From positions 1 through 29,500 of IMG/VR virus record IMGVR_UViG_3300044995_000278: 29,500 bases of DNA; one strand, given 5' to 3'. A program made the position numbers and the translations under genes. Each line of letters opens with the position of its first letter. The stretch's first letter is position 1. The notes under the pieces are model-generated. The model made no database searches. It saw only the letters and a program-made list of their open reading frames with translations, and was not told where the DNA came from. This DNA comes from a virus. Below, piece after piece: positions 13,837 to 20,135 of this stretch.

Positions 13837-14377
13837 AGGATTAATTAAAAATTTAGTATATCCATTTACTTTAAAAGGTTTTTTAAAAGGAGATATTATT
13901 GAAAATGTTGTTAAATTTAGCTATAAATCAAAAATAGATTTAAATAATTACAAAGACATTTTAGAAAAATTTTATAAGGGTTCTGATATTTTTTTTAACA
14001 TAGCCTTTGCTCAATCAGATTTAGAAGCCGTTAAAAACGGTGATAAAGCTTTAGTAAAATATTATACTTTTGTTAGTAATAATATTAATAAAATACCAAT
14101 AGCTGACAAAAGCAATAGCTTTGTAGTGTTTTCAAAGAATATCACTAATGAGTTTAAAAAAGCAAAAGAAATAAAAGGCAAACATTATAGTAAAGAAAAT
14201 TTACTACTTTACACTAGAAGAAAAAAGTTGTTTGTTTTAGAAGGTGTTAATAAAAGTAAAATATTTTTAAAAAGGCATCACCCAATATTAGAATATAATT
14301 ATGCTAAAATAGAACAATATGTTAATGACATTGGTATAAGTGGTTCTGCTAGATTTATAAAGTTAAAAAAATATTAA
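13829..14377 (+). CDS. Hypothetical protein downstream of primase
   Basis: 182-aa ORF with ATG inside the last codons of the primase gene, so probably translationally coupled. The sequence is basic overall (pI clearly high from the many Lys), with YTRRKKLFVLEGVNKSKIFLKRHHP around residues 127-152 and a C-terminus ARFIKLKKY. No signal peptide, membrane segment or catalytic motif. A nucleic-acid-associated role would fit the basic charge and the neighbours, but I do not recognise a family. The stop codon shares TTAA with the convergent co-chaperonin gene. Confidence 0.65.
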   Translation: MYKGLIKNLVYPFTLKGFLKGDIIENVVKFSYKSKIDLNNYKDILEKFYKGSDIFFNIAFAQSDLEAVKNGDKALVKYYTFVSNNINKIPIADKSNSFVVFSKNITNEFKKAKEIKGKHYSKENLLLYTRRKKLFVLEGVNKSKIFLKRHHPILEYNYAKIEQYVNDIGISGSARFIKLKKY

Positions 14378-14748
14378 ACTTTTTGTATAGATTTATCAAA
14401 TTTGCTGTTAATTTGATTTTCTATTTTGTTTATTAATCCGTCAATAACATTTGTATTTGTTATTTCAATGTTGTCAATATTATCAGAAAAGCTACCAAAA
14501 ATTTCTTTTATACTTAAAAGAATAAATTTTTCTTTGTTAAAAGAGACATTAATACCAGCAGTTTGATTAAAAAATACTTTATCACCTATATTAACTTTAC
14601 CTTTTAATGAATCTGGAATAGCTACCACTATTCCATTATCATACATTTTTTTATTAAAATTAGAATGTATCAGCAATCCATTCCTTTCTAATTCTTCTTG
14701 TCTTAGTTGTCTAACAAGGACGTTATTAAAAAATGTTCTTTTTATCAT
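14374..14748 (-). CDS. GroES-like co-chaperonin (gp31 analogue)
   Basis: 124-aa protein with the GroES order of elements: NNVLVRQLRQEELERNGLLI (residues 8-27), where GLLI corresponds to the hydrophobic mobile-loop tripeptide that binds the chaperonin, then GIVVAIPDSLKGKVNIGDKVFFNQTAGINVSF (about 39-70), matching 'G-VVAVG ... vkvGDkVlf-kyaG', then KFILLSIKEIFG, matching the final 'ylilrE-DI'. A C-terminal extension (~88-124) is extra. In T4, gp31 replaces GroES to fold the major capsid protein; that role is inferred here. Divergent from gp6 with only 27 bases between start codons; convergent with the upstream plus-strand gene. Confidence 0.8.
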   Translation of the reverse strand: MIKRTFFNNVLVRQLRQEELERNGLLIHSNFNKKMYDNGIVVAIPDSLKGKVNIGDKVFFNQTAGINVSFNKEKFILLSIKEIFGSFSDNIDNIEITNTNVIDGLINKIENQINSKFDKSIQKV

Positions 14749-14775
14749 AGTGATATATATCTAAAATTTAAATAA
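14749..14775. promoter_or_regulatory. 27-bp divergent intergenic region with palindromic TATA element
   Basis: GATATATATC at 14752-14761 is self-complementary and so presents TATATATC to both strands between the co-chaperonin and gp6. The spacer is too short for two ordinary -35/-10 promoters, but could hold compact phage late promoters of the T4 TATAAATA kind. No Shine-Dalgarno is present on either side. Confidence 0.35.
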
Positions 14776-16383
14776 ATGGATTATTTAAAAAAAGACGAAG
14801 TTATTGGTAGTAATTTGTTAGAATCAACCATATTATTTTTATCAAAAAAATATAAACAAGCTAGAAAATTATTTTCTTTTTCTTCTGCCTACGGTCAATT
14901 AATAATAGTTATTAAAAATATAAGCCAATATCTTTATTATTATATGAATGATGTTGCTGTACAAAACAACTTTCATACAGCAGATAGAAAACATTCTGTT
15001 TTTGGTTTAGCAGAATTAAATGGACATAGTGCTTTAAGAGGTAAAAGTGCAATTGGTGAGGTTTCTATTAAATTTAAAGAAAATTTTCCATTAGAAACTA
15101 TTTCTGGAAATTTAGTTTACATTCCTAATTTTAGTAGGTTAAGATGTTTAGCTAATAATTTAGAATATATTTTAGACATTAATCAAGATTTTTTAATAAT
15201 AAATTCTAATACAAAAAATTCTATAAAAGCTAAGATAATTCAAGGTAAATTAGATTTCCAAAGTTTTAGAGGAGATGGTGAAGATTTACAATCTTATCAA
15301 GTTCAATTACAACCTTCTGACATTACTGACCATGATTTTATCATAGTAATGGTCAATGGTAAGAAATATCCAATCTATGAATCATTAATGGATATCCCTT
15401 TAAATCAGCCTGGATGCTTAATAAAAAATACTGTAGATAACGGATTTGCTGTAGTATTTGGGAAAAGTAGTGTTCATGAAATACCACAAAAGGGTAGTGA
15501 AATAATTGTAAATTACTTATTGAGTGATGGAGCTAATGGCAATATAATAAAAGTTAATTACATCAATTATATTTTTTTAGATTCTGGGATCGATGCTTCT
15601 GGTAATGATGTTAATTTAAATGATTTTCTGTATGTAACTAATTCAATGCCTCCAGATTTTGGTGCTAACCCAGAAAGCATAGAATTAACTAAACTAATTG
15701 GACCAAAAGTACAAAAAAATGCAATTATACATGATAAAAATTCTATAGAATATTACTTTTATAGAATGAATTATTTTAGAGTTGTTAGAGCTAAAAGAAG
15801 AGAGAATAATGATAACATGAATCATTATGATACTATGGTCATTCCAGACTTAAGGCTAAGAATTGCTGCTAATGAAGACTATTTTAATGTTCCCATAGAT
15901 AAATTTTTATTATCTAAACTTGAAAAAGATAGATTATTAACTTCTCTAATAGAAAGCTATAGATTAAGTTCTAATATTAACTTAAATATAATAAGTCCTA
16001 AACTTAAAAGATTTGCATTAACATTATTCATAAAAGCTTATAAAATAAAAAATGGAGTAATAACAAATGAACAAATATTATTAAGTAAGATAAGATCAAT
16101 GCTTAGTGAATATATGATAAACAACTCTAGAATTAACATAATTCCACATAGCGATATAGTAAGAGTAATAGATGAAATAGATGAAGTTGATTCTGTTAAA
16201 GTAGTGTTTTTCCCTCAATACAAAGAAGATGTTGACCAATTTGGAGATATTGTCGTAAAAGAAAATGAATTAGCTATTCTTAGAGGAAACTTCATTACAG
16301 AGGATGGAATAGAATTTATAGACACTTTTAATAATTCAGAAGAAAATTCTGTAGTAACAATAAATATTGAGTATATTTCTTAA
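14776..16383 (+). CDS. 6: Baseplate wedge protein, T4 gp6 / baseplate-J type
   Basis: 535-aa protein with the features of the gp6 wedge family. N-terminal residues ~55-80 read YMNDVAVQNNFHTADRKHSVFGLAELNGHSALRG, the 'A-R-K-S-V-x-x-x-A-x-x-x-G-Y' module of contractile-tail baseplate proteins. The middle is beta-rich. Residues ~295-315 have FGANPESIELTKLIGPK, the turn that precedes the tail region. The C-terminus has IIPHSDIVRVIDEIDEVDSVKVVFFP, GDIVVKENELAIL and a closing G-rich strand. T4 gp6 is 660 aa, so this is a shorter version. gp6 dimers tie the wedges into a ring around the hub. No frame problem. The next gene starts after a single base. Confidence 0.72.
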   Translation: MDYLKKDEVIGSNLLESTILFLSKKYKQARKLFSFSSAYGQLIIVIKNISQYLYYYMNDVAVQNNFHTADRKHSVFGLAELNGHSALRGKSAIGEVSIKFKENFPLETISGNLVYIPNFSRLRCLANNLEYILDINQDFLIINSNTKNSIKAKIIQGKLDFQSFRGDGEDLQSYQVQLQPSDITDHDFIIVMVNGKKYPIYESLMDIPLNQPGCLIKNTVDNGFAVVFGKSSVHEIPQKGSEIIVNYLLSDGANGNIIKVNYINYIFLDSGIDASGNDVNLNDFLYVTNSMPPDFGANPESIELTKLIGPKVQKNAIIHDKNSIEYYFYRMNYFRVVRAKRRENNDNMNHYDTMVIPDLRLRIAANEDYFNVPIDKFLLSKLEKDRLLTSLIESYRLSSNINLNIISPKLKRFALTLFIKAYKIKNGVITNEQILLSKIRSMLSEYMINNSRINIIPHSDIVRVIDEIDEVDSVKVVFFPQYKEDVDQFGDIVVKENELAILRGNFITEDGIEFIDTFNNSEENSVVTINIEYIS

Positions 16384-16384
16384 T

Positions 16385-17668
16385 ATGGAAAATTTTTTAA
16401 AATCATTAAGATCTTATCTTGAACAATTTGCTGATTTAGATATCAGCACTGAAGAAGGTAAACAAGAATTATTTCTTTATGTAATAGATTTCATTAGGGA
16501 CAATATAGACGATGTTGAAGAAGCTTCTAATTTAATAGAATTAGTTCAGCATATAGCAAGAGAATTTCCTGAAGATGGAGACATTGAATATTTTATTGAA
16601 CAATTTAAAGAACAATCTGGATTAAGTGAATCATTAACAAACATAAATAATATGGAAAATTATAAAATTTTAGTGTATCATTTAACAAAAGAAGTTACTG
16701 AACACAACCATGAAGATGGGTCTATTGGAAATCCTAAAGTTACTTTAGATGAAAAAGTTGGTATTAAAACAAATCTAAATGATTTACTAGAAAAAATTTC
16801 TGAAGAATATAATTTACCTTTAATAAAAACTAATTGGTATATTAAAAGTAGTAAAGAGCCATTTGAATTTTATTTAGTATATGAGAGATTAGAAAATTCT
16901 AATGGTCGAGAGCCATCAAATAAAGAAATGGAAGATTTTAAAAATGGAGACATTAACTTATTTGATGTAGAATACACCTTCTTTATAGAACCAATTAGAG
17001 AAGAATTAACATTAGAAGAAATTTCTTCAGCACTTGGTATTGGCGTAAATGAATCAATTAATGAAAGCGATAATAAATCATCACAACCAGTATGGGTCAT
17101 TTCAGAGGAAATGCAGGCTGCTGCAATTTTTACATTAAATAGTGGTGAAGATTTGTCAAAATTAGATGGACAAAAACTAGTAGATCTAGTAAGCAATTCT
17201 GTAGATGAAGAGCCAGGCACTTTTAAATATATTAATAAATTTAATAAAGATGGGCTAACTATAATTAAAGCACAAAATAAAGAAACATCAAATTGTGATT
17301 ATATTATCTTTGGTGACAATCTTTTTTATAATAAAAAAGATGCTGATAAAATTATAAAAGTTGCTAAAAATTTTATAGGACTTGAGTTAGATGAAAAAGA
17401 TATAACATCGTTTTCTAAAATTAATGAAGACTTTAATATGGACGATTATTCTGATTATAAAGAAAATTATGACAATTGGAAAGTGATCAAAGAAAAAAAC
17501 AAAAAATTAACGGATAAAGATAGAGAAGAGCTTACTAAAAGAATAGATTATTTAGAAGAATTAGCTATGGATGAAGATGCTAATTCTGAAAAAATGGATG
17601 ATTATTACAAAGAGGCATTATATCTTTACAGAATATTAACGTTAACTGATCCAGCATGGGTTCAGTAA
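16385..17668 (+). CDS. Acidic protein of unknown function, possible head-internal protein
   Basis: I place the start at ATG 16385 (MENFLKSLRSYLEQFADLD), right after the gp6 stop, rather than 18 bases upstream inside gp6. The 427-aa protein is strongly acidic. Residues 1-80 are helical (DNIDDVEEASNLIELVQHIAREF). A repeated motif VNESINES lies at 221-228, LSES at 80-83 and KINED near 340. The C-terminus is charged and helical (DREELTKRIDYLEELAMDEDANSEKMDDYYKEA). The (I/L/V)-x-E-S motifs resemble prohead-protease sites and recur in the 924-aa protein at 20136-22910, so both could be processed core or internal head proteins. Position after gp6 suggests late expression. Family not recognised. Confidence 0.65.
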   Translation: MENFLKSLRSYLEQFADLDISTEEGKQELFLYVIDFIRDNIDDVEEASNLIELVQHIAREFPEDGDIEYFIEQFKEQSGLSESLTNINNMENYKILVYHLTKEVTEHNHEDGSIGNPKVTLDEKVGIKTNLNDLLEKISEEYNLPLIKTNWYIKSSKEPFEFYLVYERLENSNGREPSNKEMEDFKNGDINLFDVEYTFFIEPIREELTLEEISSALGIGVNESINESDNKSSQPVWVISEEMQAAAIFTLNSGEDLSKLDGQKLVDLVSNSVDEEPGTFKYINKFNKDGLTIIKAQNKETSNCDYIIFGDNLFYNKKDADKIIKVAKNFIGLELDEKDITSFSKINEDFNMDDYSDYKENYDNWKVIKEKNKKLTDKDREELTKRIDYLEELAMDEDANSEKMDDYYKEALYLYRILTLTDPAWVQ

Positions 17669-17695
17669 ATTTTTACTATTACTAAGAAAACTGAC

Positions 17696-17729
17696 TTTTT
17701 AGTCCATGTAGAAACGCATGGGCTAAAAA
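17696..17729. terminator. Hairpin, possible terminator
   Basis: Arms TTTTTAGTCCATG and CATGGGCTAAAAA (13 positions with one G-T wobble) around the loop TAGAAACG. The T-run is in the 5' arm and A-run in the 3' arm, so it lacks a proper U-tract after the stem; a weak terminator or RNA-processing structure is possible. It lies between the acidic protein gene and the homing endonuclease, flanked by TCAGTAAATTT at 17662-17672 and 17743-17753. Confidence 0.45.
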
Positions 17730-17782
17730 ATACTATATTAAATCAGTAAATTTAAAATTTTTTAGCGTTAAAAAAAGTCATT

Positions 17783-19345
17783 ATGCAAGATTTAATTGCA
17801 TTAATTAACAATGATTGGAAAAATGCTTATGCTATATTAAACAAAAATAAGTTACTAACAGAATTAATTAATATTACTAAATTTCTACCAGACAATTGTA
17901 CTTGGAGTCAAAGAATATGGCATTTAAAAAATAATTTACTAGCAATACCCAAATGCCCTCAATGTAATATTAATGATGCGGTATATTCTAGATCAAAAAG
18001 TAAATATACATTTTGTTCTACTAAGTGTAATAGAGATTACAGTTTATCTAAACAATTAAATACAGTATACAAAAAATACGGAGCTAATTATTTTCAATCT
18101 AATGAATTTAAGAATAAAATAAAAGAGTCATTAAAAAGTAATTATGGTCTTGATTATTCTAAAAAAATATCAGAAAAAGCTAAAAAGACTATTATAGGAA
18201 AATATGGTGTTGATAATATTAATAAAATAAAGGGATCTGTTGAAAAAGGATTATCTACAAAAAAGAAAAAATTTGGAGAAAATTTTGGTAAAATTTTATC
18301 AGTAAAGGCTAAAGAATCTATTATAAAAAATCATGGAGAAAATTTTTATATAGATGGTTTGTTGGCTACTAAAAGAAAAGAATTTTTTAATCGTAGAATA
18401 AGAGAAATTATTGATGATGAATATGAAATTGTAAAATATGGCAGCATTTGTGAAATAATTCATAAAAAATGTGGCCAGAAAACTTCTATAGTTAGAAGCA
18501 CTTTAATCAATAGAAACCTCAATGATAGAGAGCTATGTTTTTATTGTAATCCTAAAAATAGTTCTCAATTACAAAAAGAATTTAAAGAATGGCTTAAAAG
18601 TGTATATAATGGAGAAATAGTAACTGGCTGTAGAAATGTTATTTCTAAAGAATTAGATTTTTATCTACCAGAATTAAAGTTAGCTATAGAATTTAATGGT
18701 TTGTATTGGCATTCTGAATTATTCAAAAAGAAAAATTATCATAAATTAAAGTCTGATGAATGCGATAATAAAAATATTAAATTGATACACTTGTGGGAAA
18801 ATGATTGGTTATATAAAAAAGATATAGTAAAGAGTATTATAAAGAATTATTTTAATGTTGGTAAAGCAAAGGTGTACGCTAGAAAGTGTATTATTAAAAA
18901 AGTTGGAGTAGCAGAAGCTAGAGAATTTACTAATAAGAATCATTTACAAGGATTTGTTAATCATACTGTTTGTTACGGTTTGTATCACAATGGAGAATTA
19001 GTACAATTAATGAGTTTTATTAAAAAGAAAGATCATTGGGAAATTCAAAGATTGTGTACTAAATTAGAAATTAACGTAATTGGTGGAGCAGAAAGATTAT
19101 GGAACTATTTTTGCGAAAGCAATAAACCGAATTTTGTAATCACTTATTCTAATAGAGATTATTTTATTGGTAAAGTTTATGAAAAATTAGGAATGAACTT
19201 TGAAAAAATTACAGAGCCAAGTCTATTTTACTATAACCGTATTAATAAAACAGTTATTAGTAGGCAACAATTTAGAAAAATGAAATCTAATGATTTTTTA
19301 AAAATTTTTAACTCTGGTAATTACAAATTTTATAAAAAATTTTAA
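17783..19345 (+). CDS. Free-standing homing endonuclease, Vsr/EDxHD type
   Basis: 520-aa selfish-gene endonuclease. Order: N-terminal helical part; zinc ribbon with C-x2-C and C-x3-C (CPQCN at ~58, FCSTKC at ~76-81); five short DNA-binding repeats of the form 'KYG-x-x-N/Y' (YKKYGANYF, KSNYGLDYS, IGKYGVDNI, KKKFGENFG, IKNHGENFY; ~92-195); a second Cys set (KKCG ~227, CFYC ~251); the Vsr-like nuclease core ELDFYLPELKLAIEFNGLYWHSE (~287-310) followed by KLIHLWENDW; and a C-terminal acyltransferase-like module (GGAERLWNYF, NRDYFIGKVYEKLGMNF) common in phage homing enzymes. Inserted between virion genes. A hairpin and direct repeat lie upstream. The 3' end shares TTAA with the convergent gene. Open and apparently intact. 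Confidence 0.82.
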   Translation: MQDLIALINNDWKNAYAILNKNKLLTELINITKFLPDNCTWSQRIWHLKNNLLAIPKCPQCNINDAVYSRSKSKYTFCSTKCNRDYSLSKQLNTVYKKYGANYFQSNEFKNKIKESLKSNYGLDYSKKISEKAKKTIIGKYGVDNINKIKGSVEKGLSTKKKKFGENFGKILSVKAKESIIKNHGENFYIDGLLATKRKEFFNRRIREIIDDEYEIVKYGSICEIIHKKCGQKTSIVRSTLINRNLNDRELCFYCNPKNSSQLQKEFKEWLKSVYNGEIVTGCRNVISKELDFYLPELKLAIEFNGLYWHSELFKKKNYHKLKSDECDNKNIKLIHLWENDWLYKKDIVKSIIKNYFNVGKAKVYARKCIIKKVGVAEAREFTNKNHLQGFVNHTVCYGLYHNGELVQLMSFIKKKDHWEIQRLCTKLEINVIGGAERLWNYFCESNKPNFVITYSNRDYFIGKVYEKLGMNFEKITEPSLFYYNRINKTVISRQQFRKMKSNDFLKIFNSGNYKFYKKF

Positions 19346-20082
19346 ATATTATAAAACCCAGAATCTTCATCCGAATTAATAGAACCAAATCTGATTAATT
19401 TTCCATTACGAATTTCTTCTGGTTTATTATCGTTAATATATTTAATAATACCGTTCCTTGCTAGTGAAGTGTAGAATTTGAATGAGTCTGGAGGTGTTTC
19501 AAATTTATAAGTACTTTTTTCTTTTACATCTTTCTCACCTCTTAATAGAGGTACTTTACTTTTAAGGTATATGGTCAATGTACTTGCTGCTTCAGGATCT
19601 GGCTTATTGTAAATGTCTATTATATTAATTTTATAGGTTACTTTATGTAAAGATGCTACTATCATTCCTTTTAGATTAGTATTTATAGAATCTCTCAAAT
19701 TTTCTAGTGATTTGTTAACAGTACTTCCTATTAAAAAATCAGATTCGCTTTTCAATTCTTTTTCTCTAGCTGTAAATTTAACTTTTTTATCAGTGTTAAA
19801 AACTTCTATTTCAATAATTTCTCCTTCAATAAAATTCCTGTCTTTATTTAATTTTAATTGTATTAAATTATCTTCTTTAAAATTTCTCCAATACAAAATA
19901 AAATCTTTTATACTATTAGCAACAGCATCTTGACTTTCTTCTGGGTCTTCAAAGTAAAATAATTTTACTACTTCGTTAGCAAGTGTTGAAAAATATTCTA
20001 TTGCTTTATTAGACAGGATGTCATTTTTTTTACATAATGACATTTCTCTATGAAAAGCCTTAGGATCAATGTAATTAGCCAT
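19342..20082 (-). CDS. 55: Late sigma factor, T4 gp55-like, with an inserted domain
   Basis: The N-terminal ~70 residues (NYIDPKAFHREM, DILSNKAIEYFSTLANEVVK, QDAVANSIKDFILYWRNF) follow the pattern of T4-like gp55: 'YVxNKEL', 'LANGLSxxxNF', 'DMIxDGIxxxLKxxxNF'. The C-terminal ~49 residues (FKFYTSLARNGIIKYIND onward, ending DEDSGFYNI) match the next gp55 element, 'NPFAYFTQIxxNAFxxxI', in sigma region 2. Between them, residues ~71-197 are unrelated: beta-rich, with VKFTAREKELKSESDFLIGS and SLENLRDSINTNL, resembling a 'FTA ... FLIG-s ... nLxxaIN' module of phage structural proteins. So a sigma factor appears interrupted by a ~125-residue insert without intein end residues. T4 gp55 is 185 aa. Expected role: directing host RNA polymerase to late promoters. 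The alternative is a structural protein with coincidental similarity. Confidence 0.55.
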   Translation of the reverse strand: MANYIDPKAFHREMSLCKKNDILSNKAIEYFSTLANEVVKLFYFEDPEESQDAVANSIKDFILYWRNFKEDNLIQLKLNKDRNFIEGEIIEIEVFNTDKKVKFTAREKELKSESDFLIGSTVNKSLENLRDSINTNLKGMIVASLHKVTYKINIIDIYNKPDPEAASTLTIYLKSKVPLLRGEKDVKEKSTYKFETPPDSFKFYTSLARNGIIKYINDNKPEEIRNGKLIRFGSINSDEDSGFYNI

Positions 20083-20135
20083 ATTTTATAGAATAAAAAT
20101 ATTACTAATTAACAAATTAATTATAGTTTCTGTTC

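Noticed and set aside
19492-19872. Insert in the gp55-like gene as an intein
   Set aside because: No Cys/Ser/Ala splice start with the usual blocks, no terminal His-Asn followed by Cys/Ser/Thr, and no homing-endonuclease motif.
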